From positions 20,015 to 84,014 of the forward strand of contig JAHHHB010000021.1 in the NCBI GenBank assembly GCA_019359545.1: DNA of 64,000 nt, in the 5' to 3' direction. The position numbers were made by a program, and so were the translations under genes. Under the pieces are notes generated by a model. That model had not been told where the DNA came from. It did no database searches and saw only the letters and a list, made by a program, of their open reading frames with translations. This stretch comes from Desmonostoc geniculatum HA4340-LM1 (GTDB taxonomy: Bacteria; Cyanobacteriota; Cyanobacteriia; Cyanobacteriales; Nostocaceae). This document shows, piece by piece, positions 43,292-51,911 of the stretch. Numbering within the stretch: position 1 is the first letter of the stretch; each line of letters starts with the position of its first letter.

Positions 43292-45628
43292 GTGCAAGAA
43301 GATTTTAGGTTAATTGTTGATTTAGTTTCAGTTTTGGCGGTTGCAGCCTGTGGCGGACTGTTAGCGGCACTTTTGCGGCAACCTGTACTGCTGGGGTATC
43401 TCATTGGCGGGATGATCGTCGGCCCGGCTGGACTGGGAGTGATTAAAGAAGTTATTCAAGTTGAGACTCTGGCACAGTTCGGGGTGGCGTTTTTATTATT
43501 CGCTTTGGGTGTAGAATTTTCCTTTGCGGAACTCAAGAAAGTAAAGGCGATCGCTCTGGGTGGAGGTGGACTCCAGATTGCTTTGACGATTTTGGTTACG
43601 GTTACGGTATGCGGGTTAACTGGTGCCTGGGGAACGTTACCTGCTAAGGGGATGTTTTTGGGCTGTATTCTCTCGTTGTCTTCCACGGCGGTTGTCCTCA
43701 AGTCGTTGATGGAACGCAATGAAACAGAAACGCCCCACGGACAAGTGATGTTGGGTATTTTGGTAGTCCAGGATTTAGCGCTGGGCTTGATGTTGGCAGT
43801 CTTACCAGCCCTCAACCAACCCCCAGAAACCATTGGCATCGCCGTACTCACAGCGCTGGCGTCCATTGCTTTATTTGCCCTCGGCGCGATCGCAGCAGGG
43901 ATTTGGCTGATACCGCCTTTGTTGCGACTCTTAGCTCGTACTGAAAGCAAAGAACTATTTTTATTAGGCGTTGTAGCTTTATGTTTGGGCATCGCCCTAC
44001 TGACAGAGTATTTGGGGCTGTCCATTGAAATGGGGGCGTTTGTCGCCGGGTTGATGATTTCGGAGGTGGAATACGCCGACCAAACCCTGACTTACGTGGA
44101 ACCGTTGCGAGATATCTTTGCCAGTTTGTTTTTCGCTGCCATTGGGATGTTAATTGACCCGGTGTTTTTGTGGAAGAACCTGGAATTGATTTTAGGGTTG
44201 GTGGCAATAGTTTTTGTGGGTAAGTTTCTGATTATCACCCCCCTAGTGAAACTGTTTCGTTATCCTTTGAAAACAGCCATAATCGCCGGTTTGGGATTGG
44301 CGCAAATTGGGGAATTTTCCTTTGTTCTCGCCAGTGAAGGGCAATCCTTGGGGCTGGTGTCCCGACGGATATATTTACTGATTTTGGGAACCACAGCTGT
44401 CACCCTCGTGCTAACCCCATTTGTTCTGCGGTTTGTGCCATTTTTATTTACGTTCGCCGAATCAATGCCCTGGTTGAAACCGTATTTAGCAGAAGACCGG
44501 CCACGGGATATGTCAGAAGATTTACCTTCAACAAATCATGTGGTGGTTTGTGGCTATGGGCGAGTGGGTAAAAATTTAGTGAAGTTGTTGCAGCAACATG
44601 ACCTACCTGTGGTAGTGATTGACCAATCAGAAAGTAGAATTCAGCAGTTGCGTGACGCTGGGGTATCTTATGTTTATGGCAATTGTGTGAGTTTACATGT
44701 TCTAGAAACTGCCGGAGTCAATCATGCCAAAGGAATGGCGATCGCACTTCCTGACCCCATGAGTACCCGTCTTTGCTTGAAACGTGCTTTGGAATTGTAT
44801 CCAGAATTAGATTTAGTTGTGCGCGCTACCCACAACAGAGATATTGAAGTGCTGTATCAACTGGGAGCCAGAGAAGTGGTGCAACCAGAGTTTGAAGCCA
44901 GTTTAGAAATGGTCACTCATTTATTAACTGGCTTAGGCTTTTCCCAAGCTGTAGTCCAACGGGAAATGCAGCAAATCCGCAACGATCATTATTTAGAGTT
45001 GCGACCAGAACGTTCTGCTACTCAAGTTGCCTACGATTTGCGCCAAGCAACTCAGGATTTAAATCAGCGCTGGTATCCTCTACCATCTGGTTCGCCTTTA
45101 ATTGGCATGAGTTTAGAAGAAGCCGATATGCGCTATCTAACGGGAGCAACTTTGATGGCAATTCGCCGTGCTAACGGCGATGAAATCGATTATCCCAGTA
45201 ATCAAACTCGTTTAGAAGATGGCGATCGCTTGCTGGTAGTAGGAGCAGATGAAGAAGTGGCAGCTTTAGCAGAATTCGCTAAGGGACAAGCAGCTATTCC
45301 CGGAGAAAATAGTGCTTGTCAGTGGTTGACAGTGAATACTGACTCTCCAATGCTGGCTAAAACTCTTGCAGATTTGGGTATTAGCAAACAATACGGCGTA
45401 CAAGTGCAAGCAATCCGGCGCGATGGTAAATTTATCCGCTATCCCGATGAGAGCATGGATTTGCGAATGGGTGACCAACTATTGTTGTGCGGTAATTTGA
45501 CAGGTTTGAGTCAACTAGAACAGTTATTTGGCCTCCCAAATTCAGTACCCCTTTCTCTCCCCGTGGTGAAAGCTGGGGAAACAGAAGCGTTGAAAGAGTT
45601 TTTACCTGCCGATACTGTGACGGAATGA
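43292..45628 (+). CDS. CPA2-family cation:proton antiporter with RCK domains
   Basis: 778 residues from a GTG at 43292. The membrane domain (about 1-385) has 12 or more segments: LLGYLIGGMIVGPAGLG, FLLFALGVEFSF, LSLSSTAVVLKSL and the VVQDLALGLM block of KefB-type exchangers. A TrkA-N (KTN) domain follows (about 413-530; NHVVVCGYGRVGKNLVKLL and VVVIDQ), then two TrkA-C domains (about 570-660 and 670-760). Likely K+/H+ or Na+/H+ exchange across the plasma or thylakoid membrane, gated by nucleotide binding. No KefF/G-like partner is nearby. Confidence 0.93.
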   Translation: MQEDFRLIVDLVSVLAVAACGGLLAALLRQPVLLGYLIGGMIVGPAGLGVIKEVIQVETLAQFGVAFLLFALGVEFSFAELKKVKAIALGGGGLQIALTILVTVTVCGLTGAWGTLPAKGMFLGCILSLSSTAVVLKSLMERNETETPHGQVMLGILVVQDLALGLMLAVLPALNQPPETIGIAVLTALASIALFALGAIAAGIWLIPPLLRLLARTESKELFLLGVVALCLGIALLTEYLGLSIEMGAFVAGLMISEVEYADQTLTYVEPLRDIFASLFFAAIGMLIDPVFLWKNLELILGLVAIVFVGKFLIITPLVKLFRYPLKTAIIAGLGLAQIGEFSFVLASEGQSLGLVSRRIYLLILGTTAVTLVLTPFVLRFVPFLFTFAESMPWLKPYLAEDRPRDMSEDLPSTNHVVVCGYGRVGKNLVKLLQQHDLPVVVIDQSESRIQQLRDAGVSYVYGNCVSLHVLETAGVNHAKGMAIALPDPMSTRLCLKRALELYPELDLVVRATHNRDIEVLYQLGAREVVQPEFEASLEMVTHLLTGLGFSQAVVQREMQQIRNDHYLELRPERSATQVAYDLRQATQDLNQRWYPLPSGSPLIGMSLEEADMRYLTGATLMAIRRANGDEIDYPSNQTRLEDGDRLLVVGADEEVAALAEFAKGQAAIPGENSACQWLTVNTDSPMLAKTLADLGISKQYGVQVQAIRRDGKFIRYPDESMDLRMGDQLLLCGNLTGLSQLEQLFGLPNSVPLSLPVVKAGETEALKEFLPADTVTE

Positions 45629-45838
45629 GTGAGATTACTTATAAGTTTCTCAACTGCTGATTGGAAAGTGCGATCGCTGGAAATACTTGTCAATTTATAC
45701 TTAAGTTCATAGCAATCGCATTTCACTTTAGTTTATCCAGGAGCGATCGCACACCATCTTTATTAATTAGTAGGTGATAATCCTTTGAGATATATTAAGA
45801 GTTGTGCGATCGACAGAAATAGTTAGAGGATAAAGCAA

Positions 45839-46075
45839 TTGAGTAATCTAGATAAAGTTTTAGATGCGGCAATGACTCTTCCTTTAGAGCAGCAAGAAAT
45901 CCTGGTACAAATTCTCAAAAAGCGAATTATTGAAAGTCGGCGCGATCAAATTGTCTCAGATGCAGCAGTTTCCATTGCTGAATTCCAAGCAGGTAGGCTC
46001 AAAGTCCAAACTGCTGCCCAAACAATTCAAGAATTAAGGGAATATCTCAACAACCCAAATCCTGCTGATGTATAG
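45839..46075 (+). CDS. Putative antitoxin of RelE-type pair
   Basis: 78 residues from a TTG at 45839 with GAGG about 10 bases before it. Helical: LDKVLDAAMTLPLEQQEILV, QILKKRIIESRRDQI, ending QELREYLNNPNPADV. Such short helical proteins pair with RelE/YafQ-like toxins in cyanobacteria. Its stop overlaps the start of the downstream gene by 8 bp. No DNA-binding motif is obvious, so dimer contacts and repression are inferred. Confidence 0.75.
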   Translation: MSNLDKVLDAAMTLPLEQQEILVQILKKRIIESRRDQIVSDAAVSIAEFQAGRLKVQTAAQTIQELREYLNNPNPADV

Positions 46076-46352
46076 ATTAGTTGTCAGTAGTAAGTTTAAA
46101 AGAGCTTTCCGAAAATTTGCTCGTCGTAATCCTGACTTACAAACCAGAATAGAAGAAACTATTACCGCTATGGAGAATGATATATTTGCTGCTAACTTGG
46201 GTACTCACAAGCTAGATGGCAAGCTATCAAGTTTACTCTCCTGTTCTTGTGGATATGATTGCCGCATAGTATTCTCACTGCAAACTGATGATGAGAGTGG
46301 AGAACAAGTTGTTCTTTTGCTGGATGTTGGTACTCATGATGATGTTTATTAG
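46068..46352 (+). CDS. RelE/YafQ-like toxin
   Basis: 94 residues. ParE/RelE-superfamily pattern: LVVSSKFKRAFRKFARRNPD, an amphipathic helix LQTRIEETITAM, LGTHKLDGKLSSLLSCSCGY, then strands DCRIVFSL and VVLLLDVGTHDDVY. The C-terminal GTHDDVY is typical of this subfamily. A ribosome-dependent or free mRNA endonuclease is inferred. Forms an operon with the overlapping upstream antitoxin. Confidence 0.85.
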   Translation: MYRLVVSSKFKRAFRKFARRNPDLQTRIEETITAMENDIFAANLGTHKLDGKLSSLLSCSCGYDCRIVFSLQTDDESGEQVVLLLDVGTHDDVY

Positions 46353-46532
46353 TTCAATACAACCATAGAAGCCCATTAACCCAAAACTGCGATCTTGCTG
46401 ACAGACATGGGTTTACAGGTAAATATTTGAAAAAGAATTCAGAAGTCAGAATTCATAAATCAGAATCAATCAGGTAGGAATTCAACCGTTACCTGATTGA
46501 AGACCATTAGTTCAAGCCCTCTTCATTGAATC

Positions 46533-46754
46533 TTAAGTTTTTGGTTTAATATAAGCGATCGCTTGTTTCCAAATAGTGGTTTGCTGGCTGTTTTCATCTA
46601 CAATGCATACACAATGTGGGTCTTGCCATAAAATCCTCCCTGTGATTACATCGCCAGTCAGCAACTTGAACTCTGCTGGGGTTGTTTGTTTAATCAGGCT
46701 TTGAACTTGTCTAATACTAGGCAAAGAGGTGTCAAATTCAGTAATCATAGTCAT
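46533..46754 (-). CDS. hfq: Cyanobacterial RNA-binding protein Hfq
   Basis: 73 residues. Sm-fold protein; the cyanobacterial form (FDTSLPSIRQVQSLIKQTTP, GDVITGRILWQDPHCVCIVD, QTTIWKQAIAYIKP) lacks several residues used for RNA binding in E. coli Hfq. In Synechocystis it acts through pilus-associated partners in motility. Two ATGs compete: 46752-46754, which lies in the heptamer repeat array, and 46746-46748 (MITEFDTS). The family usually starts near the latter. Divergent from dapF, an arrangement conserved in cyanobacteria. Confidence 0.93.
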   Translation of the reverse strand: MTMITEFDTSLPSIRQVQSLIKQTTPAEFKLLTGDVITGRILWQDPHCVCIVDENSQQTTIWKQAIAYIKPKT

Positions 46755-46845
46755 TAGTCATTAGTCATTGGTCATTGGTCATTGGTCATTGGGCATTGGG
46801 CATTGGTTATTCACAAATGACAAAAGACAAGTGACCAATGACAAA
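46753..46845. repeat. Heptamer STRR array in the hfq-dapF spacer
   Basis: Iterated TAGTCAT, TGGTCAT and TGGGCAT units followed by GACAAAAGACAAGTGACCAATG. The array fills the divergent promoter region of hfq and dapF and supplies one possible hfq start codon. Confidence 0.9.
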
Positions 46846-46873
46846 ACACAAATATAATTTATTGATTTTGCAA

Positions 46874-47737
46874 ATGGCAATCGAATTTACTAAGTATCAT
46901 GGTCTAGGCAACGACTTTATTCTGATTGACAATCGCTCGTCTTCTTTGCCTGTAGTGACTCCAGAGGAAGCTATTAAGTTGTGCGATCGCCATTTTGGTA
47001 TCGGTGCTGATGGTGTAATTTTTGCCCTACCTGGCGAAAAGGGCACTGATTACACCATGCGGATTTTCAACTCCGATGGTTCGGAACCAGAAATGTGTGG
47101 TAACGGCATTCGCTGTTTAGCCGGCTTTTTGGCAGACTTAGAGGGTGAATCCCGCAATCAAGACTCATATCGCATTCATACCCTGGCTGGTGTGATTACA
47201 CCCCAAATTCTACCTAATGGTCAAGTGAAGGTAGATATGGGTTCACCCAGGTTACTTGCTGCTGAAATTCCTACTACCCTTACACCCGCCCAAGAAAAAG
47301 TCATTAATCAGCCCTTAGAAGTGGCAGGGCAAACTTGGGAAGTCACCTGTGTAAGTATGGGAAATCCTCACTGCATTACCTTTGTGGAAGATGTCGCCGC
47401 AATTGAGCTAGAAACCATAGGCCCAAAATTTGAGCATCACCCAGTTTTTCCCCAACGCACAAATACTGAATTTATTCAAGTAGTGCGCCACGATTATCTG
47501 AAAATGCGCGTCTGGGAACGAGGCGCAGGGATTACCTTGGCTTGTGGTACTGGTGCTTGTGCTTCTTTGGTGGCTGGTGTGTTAACTGGAAAATGCGATC
47601 GCACTGCCACTGTAGAATTACCAGGGGGGCTATTACAAATTGAATGGTCAGAAATCGACCAACGAATTTACATGACAGGCCCAGCTGAACGGGTATTCAC
47701 AGGTAAACTTTCTCAAGTCTCCAGTTCTGAGTCCTAA
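46874..47737 (+). CDS. dapF: Diaminopimelate epimerase
   Basis: 287 residues from the ATG at 46874 ([15 protein letters not shown]); frame upstream to 46838 comes from repeat DNA. Converts LL- to meso-diaminopimelate for lysine and peptidoglycan. The two catalytic Cys are in [11 protein letters not shown] and [31 protein letters not shown] and NTEFIQ are also conserved. Divergent from hfq. A palindrome follows 8 bp after the stop and may terminate it. Confidence 0.96.
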   Translation: MAIEFTKYHGLGNDFILIDNRSSSLPVVTPEEAIKLCDRHFGIGADGVIFALPGEKGTDYTMRIFNSDGSEPEMCGNGIRCLAGFLADLEGESRNQDSYRIHTLAGVITPQILPNGQVKVDMGSPRLLAAEIPTTLTPAQEKVINQPLEVAGQTWEVTCVSMGNPHCITFVEDVAAIELETIGPKFEHHPVFPQRTNTEFIQVVRHDYLKMRVWERGAGITLACGTGACASLVAGVLTGKCDRTATVELPGGLLQIEWSEIDQRIYMTGPAERVFTGKLSQVSSSES

Positions 47738-47745
47738 GTCAACTC

Positions 47746-47773
47746 GTAGGGTAGCACAGCTGTGCTACCCTAC
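47746..47773. repeat. 28-bp perfect palindrome, arms GTAGGGTAGCACAG
   Basis: Identical to 42895-42922. Position between convergent dapF and the ferredoxin gene suggests a terminator-like use. Confidence 0.95.
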
Positions 47774-47800
47774 CAGATTTTGTATCCAAATAACAGGGAT

Positions 47801-48193
47801 TTACCCTCTGCCCCCTGCCCCCTGTCCCTCTGCCTCTGGTGTGACTTTCTCATTCTCCCGTCCTACTCTGTTGAAACCCCTAAGTTGTCGAGTTGGATCT
47901 TTGTCAGTTCCTCCCATTTTCCCGCGAGACCAACCCATGTGACGGGTGTAACTACCTAGCAAGTTTTGGGCAATTAACTCTTCGGAGTCAACTCGATCGT
48001 CGACTTCGGCGTGAGGCGACACATAAAGAGCATCCACAGGACAATACAGTTCACACAAAAAGCAAGTCTGACAATCTGACTTACGAGCAATTACGGCTAA
48101 TCCGTCGGCTCCAGAATCGAATACATCGCGTGGGCAAACTTTTACGCAGATATCACATCCAATACAGCGATCGCCATTCACAATTTCGATCAA
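47801..48193 (-). CDS. Two [4Fe-4S] ferredoxin, flavoprotein partner
   Basis: 130 residues from a TTG at 48191-48193, which overlaps the stop of the upstream flavoprotein fragment (TATTGATC); a GTG upstream (48211) is also open. Two clusters: CIGCDICVKVCP and CQTCFLCELYCP, both intact. A C-terminal extension holds LGSYTRHMGWSRG and ends PEAEGQGAGGRG, which is coded by a CCCTCTGCCCCCTG repeat. Such ferredoxins are usually coded with an FAD subunit resembling APS/fumarate reductase. Here that partner is decayed, so the role of the ferredoxin is uncertain. Confidence 0.85.
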   Translation of the reverse strand: MIEIVNGDRCIGCDICVKVCPRDVFDSGADGLAVIARKSDCQTCFLCELYCPVDALYVSPHAEVDDRVDSEELIAQNLLGSYTRHMGWSRGKMGGTDKDPTRQLRGFNRVGRENEKVTPEAEGQGAGGRG

Positions 48194-48648
48194 TACGCTA
48201 CCTCTTTCCACTGTTTTTGTTCGGCAACAACCACGACATCATCAACACCAGCGGTCAAGATTCGCCGTGTTTGTTGCACATCGGTTGTTGTGAAATCCGT
48301 GCGTCGGTGCATTCCTCAGCTTTCCTGGCGTGCCGCTGCACTCGCCCAAATCCAGCGAGCTGTGGCTGTCATTGCGGCCGCTTCCCTTGCCCGCACGGCA
48401 TTACGACCTTCGCCTGGATGAATACCTGCCGCACCTGCGATCGCACCATCCGCCCAAAGTAGTTCCAGTGCGGGATGATGGTCAAGAATGCGTACACCAG
48501 CTGCGATCGCTCTTTGGCGCATGAAGCGCATGTAATCTGGCCCCCGCAAGTTAGCACGGTAGGGATTGCCTTCATCGTCAAAAGGAAAGGGATAGCCGCT
48601 ATTGGCTAACTGAATCAGATAGATTAGGCAGGACAAAATTGGTCGCAC
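48190..48648 (-). pseudogene. Decayed FAD-binding oxidoreductase subunit
   Basis: Two pieces of a flavoprotein in the order expected on the minus strand. The first (48316-48600) reads PFPFDDEGNPYRANLRGPDY, MRFMRQRAIAAGVRILDHHP, then GAIAGAAGIHPGEG, as in APS/fumarate-reductase-like FAD subunits, and ends in TGA. The second (48190-48312) encodes only a C-terminal tail ending QKQWKEVAY. The N-terminal FAD-binding motif and several hundred central residues (expected total over 500) are absent. So the gene is a remnant next to an intact ferredoxin gene. Confidence 0.75.
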
Positions 48649-48650
48649 AG

Positions 48651-49419
48651 CCTAAAATATATGCAACCTTTCCTCCGCTTCTGCAAAAAGCGAATTCCTA
48701 GACTTTTTCATACTTCGGCGAATTAACCCTTCAGTTTTTGAAAGCCTTTAATAAAGTTTGCTATCTGCTTGACGCACAATGTACGTGCGATCGTCACTGT
48801 GGAGACTACCGCCAACTTGGTATCTCATTTTTGGAAGTCCCTAATTTAGTTTTGAATCAGAATCATTAAATAATTATAAATATTTATTGAAATCAGCGTA
48901 GTAAAATCTGTTACTTTTAATAGTGAAATCTGCTATTTGCTAACCCAAGTTTTTTCGGAATAAATCTTTCATTGCTATCTTAATTTAGCAAAAATCTTCA
49001 TTTATTTTTGTTTTGAAATTTAAGCACATTGGTAATCACATAATCGCCAATTTATGCCTTAAATGTCTTAAATGTCTTAACTGTCTTAACTGTCTTAAAT
49101 GTCTTAACTGTCTTAACTGTCTTTTTAACTATTTTTTAAATGTCCGCTCTGGCATTGCCTTTTATTAGCAATGATGCGAAGATACAAACTTGTCAACACA
49201 AAAGACATTTGACGGCATCCCAATTACAGGAATCCGATTTTATTTGGTCAGAAATGACCTACTTATTTCCGCAATAGGCAAGAGATAATTCATTTTTATC
49301 TATTGTAACTTTGTCTATTGCCTATTTACTGTCTGCCGTTTCCTAGTTAAAAATTAAGTTCACAAATCAAATACGAGTCGTATATCTCAATTCCCTCTCT
49401 CTTCTTAGGAGTAAAAGTC
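48651..49419. other. Intergenic region with 9-bp tandem repeat
   Basis: 769 bp, AT-rich, containing the 9-bp array at 49054-49125. A Shine-Dalgarno (TTAGGAG) precedes the next gene. No gene seen. Confidence 0.5.
49054..49125. repeat. Tandem 9-bp repeat (MTGTCTTAA), eight units
   Basis: Eight consecutive units, from ATGCCTTAA through five ATGTCTTAA/CTGTCTTAA alternations to CTGTCTTTT. The first base varies A/C. No open frame runs through because of TAA in each unit. Confidence 0.9.
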
Positions 49420-49797
49420 ATGACTTCATTAAACCAAAGAACAACTCAAATATTAACACAAGGTACAGGCATTACATTGTCTGGCAATACCATTAAAACT
49501 CAAAATTTTTCTGTTCAAAAAACCCTACGAGATGGAGGTAAAATCAGATTCAAAATACGTTATTCTGCTGAGCTAAAAGGGTTCTGTTTGCTGGAAGTTT
49601 TTTTAATGAAAGCGGAGGCTCAAATACAGGTTGCTAGCATGACTATTCCCAATGGTGGTTCGACGGCTAAGGTTCAAGAACAGGAGCAAGAATTTAGTAT
49701 TTGGGAGCCAGGATATTATTACTTTTTTTTCAAAATGTCTTCTAATAATGGAACATTTTTAATTGAGGAATATCAGCTTTATTGGTTAGCTAGTTAA
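49420..49797 (+). CDS. Hypothetical beta-rich protein
   Basis: 125 residues with a good ribosome site (TTAGGAG, 9 bases before ATG). No signal peptide and no family recognised. Composition is Thr/Gln/Ser-rich at the start and aromatic at the end (EPGYYYFFFKMSS, EEYQLYWLAS), with alternating hydrophobic residues (IRFKIRYSAEL, GFCLLEVFLM, AQIQVASMTI) suggesting a beta sandwich. Soluble cytoplasmic or non-classically secreted. It stands alone and may be lineage-specific. Confidence 0.65.
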   Translation: MTSLNQRTTQILTQGTGITLSGNTIKTQNFSVQKTLRDGGKIRFKIRYSAELKGFCLLEVFLMKAEAQIQVASMTIPNGGSTAKVQEQEQEFSIWEPGYYYFFFKMSSNNGTFLIEEYQLYWLAS

Positions 49798-50220
49798 TTA
49801 TAAGTTGGTGTCAACAATTGTCATTTGAATCAGGTAACAGGCAATATATATCAGGGTTTCAGTCTACTGCATTTTTATTCAGATAGTTTTATTTGATTGT
49901 GCTAACTTACTTTGTTGCGCTGCGATCGCTTTGCTAACTCAAGCTGAAACTACTCAAAATGTCAATCAAAATCGATCGTTTGTATAGTTAAATTAGCTGA
50001 ATTAATAACGAGCGATCGCTCCTTAAATCTAATAACCAGAATGCGGATAATCTGACCCTTTGATTACAGTAATTAAAATGGATGTAACTGGAATTAAAGA
50101 AATGTAAACAGAATATAACAAGGCTATTGCTAAGTTAGATCGATCGGCGTGATATGATCCGATAGCCATTATTGCTTAAATTCTCATAGCGATCGGGTTA
50201 ATTCTTTGAGGTAAAAAACG
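49798..50220. other. Intergenic region before the 5'-nucleotidase gene
   Basis: 423 bp, several GATCG/HIP1-like sites; AT-rich. No gene or clear hairpin. GAGG 9 bases before the next ATG is the only signal. Confidence 0.45.
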
Positions 50221-51702
50221 ATGACAACGACTACAGAGCGGTTCAAAAAGTTTACGATTTTACATTCCAATGATATGCATGGAGACTTTTTGGCAGAAGC
50301 TAAGGGTGCCGAGGGTCATCTAATTGGTGGGCTGTCGCTGCTCTCAGGATATCTGAATAAGGTGCGTCAAGAAGAGAAAAATACACTTTTTGTCATTTCT
50401 GGCGATATGGTTCAAGGATCTATGATTGATACTGAATACAAAGGTATTTCAACCATAGAAATCATGAATTACCTCGCTCCTGACGTAGTAACTTTAGGAA
50501 ACCACGAATTAGATTACGGTTTTCCTCACTTACTTTTCTTGGAAAAGATGGCGAATTTTCCCATCGTCAATGCCAATTTGTATATTAAAAAGTACAATAA
50601 ACGATTGATGAATCCTTATCTAATCCTAAATGTAGATGGATTTGATATTATGTTCATCGGAATTGTAACTGAAGAAGTGCTTAACTCCTTAAGACTTGAC
50701 ACGAGTATTGGTACATTTGTCAGTTTGGAAGATGCCGCAGCAGAAGTAGGTAAGATTTGCGATGCATACAAAAATGATGATATCGATCTAACAATTCTCC
50801 TGACACATATCGGTTTTGAACAAGATCAAAAACTAGCTGCAATGCTAGATCCGGTCTGGGGTGTAGATATGATCATTGGTGGGCACTCTCATACATTTTT
50901 AGAACAACCAGCCCAAGTCAATAACATTTTGATTACACAAGCAGGAGTTGGTACAGACCAAATTGGACGTTTCGATATTACGGTGGACGACGATACTAAC
51001 AGCATTGTTGAGTGGAAGTGGCAACTCATCCCTGTGGATAAAAATCTTGCAGAGCCAGATGCCGAACTCGAAAAGTTTATTAATATTTTCAAAGAAGAGG
51101 TAGACCGCAAATATAATCGACTGATTTGCCGATTAACACGTCAATTAACCCATCCTCAGCGTGAAGTAGAAACTGAATTGGGTAACTTAATTACTGATAG
51201 TTTGGCTGAATCAGTGATGTCTGATGTAGTCTTGGTAGCAAGTGGTTCAATACGTGTAAAGCAGTTAGGTCCTTTAGTTACATTGAGCGATCTTAAAGGA
51301 GCTTACCCTTATGACGGTCCACTTTTTAGACTTAAAGTTACTGGTCAACAACTCACTCAGATATTTACACATATCATGAGAGCAGAAAACAGAAAACCAG
51401 GTGAAAGTCAATGTTTTCAGGTAAATAAAGGTATTAAGGCAGTTTACAATGATGTAGAAAAAAGCCTTGAGTCTTTAACTATTAATGAAACTCCTCTACA
51501 GGCAGATAAGCAATACACCATTTGTCTACAGGAATATTTTTACAAAAGCTCAACTGTATGTCTAGGCATAACCCCTGAAGAATTGACAAAATTAGGCGAT
51601 GCAAAAGTAGTCACAACATCTGCCCAGAATGTTCTTGAGGAATACTTTAGCTCTCACCAACTTCTTAATAGTGATGTCGAAGGCCGATTGATATATAAAT
51701 AG
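50221..51702 (+). CDS. Metallophosphoesterase / 5'-nucleotidase
   Basis: 493 residues. UshA-type bifunctional family: the N-terminal calcineurin-like domain has ILHSNDMHGDF, SGDMVQGS, LGNHELDYGF, LTHIGFEQDQ and GGHSHTF (metal ligands). The C-terminal 5'-nucleotidase domain (about 300-490) includes ETELGNLITDSLAES and a substrate-stacking region near PYDGPLFRLKVTG. There is no signal peptide, unlike periplasmic UshA, so the enzyme may be cytoplasmic or secreted otherwise. Substrates may be nucleotides or UDP-sugars. Confidence 0.9.
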   Translation: MTTTTERFKKFTILHSNDMHGDFLAEAKGAEGHLIGGLSLLSGYLNKVRQEEKNTLFVISGDMVQGSMIDTEYKGISTIEIMNYLAPDVVTLGNHELDYGFPHLLFLEKMANFPIVNANLYIKKYNKRLMNPYLILNVDGFDIMFIGIVTEEVLNSLRLDTSIGTFVSLEDAAAEVGKICDAYKNDDIDLTILLTHIGFEQDQKLAAMLDPVWGVDMIIGGHSHTFLEQPAQVNNILITQAGVGTDQIGRFDITVDDDTNSIVEWKWQLIPVDKNLAEPDAELEKFINIFKEEVDRKYNRLICRLTRQLTHPQREVETELGNLITDSLAESVMSDVVLVASGSIRVKQLGPLVTLSDLKGAYPYDGPLFRLKVTGQQLTQIFTHIMRAENRKPGESQCFQVNKGIKAVYNDVEKSLESLTINETPLQADKQYTICLQEYFYKSSTVCLGITPEELTKLGDAKVVTTSAQNVLEEYFSSHQLLNSDVEGRLIYK

Positions 51703-51911
51703 GTACTACCCAAAGGCAAAAGTAAAAAATAAAAGGTAAAAAGTTTATAGGGTAGGTTTTTCAACGATTTTAAATGGTTCGTCTATTTTAGCGAACCAGT
51801 AATCTGACATCAGGGCGCAAATAAACTTAGCATGTGAGATAGCTAAAAAGCCTACGAAATCAGACTTCTTTGTTTTCACTTTTCTATTTTTACTTTTGCC
51901 TTCCAGCCTCA

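Noticed and set aside
43456..44207. Long minus-strand frames (189 and 119 codons)
   Set aside because: They are antisense to the well-supported antiporter gene and have unnatural composition.
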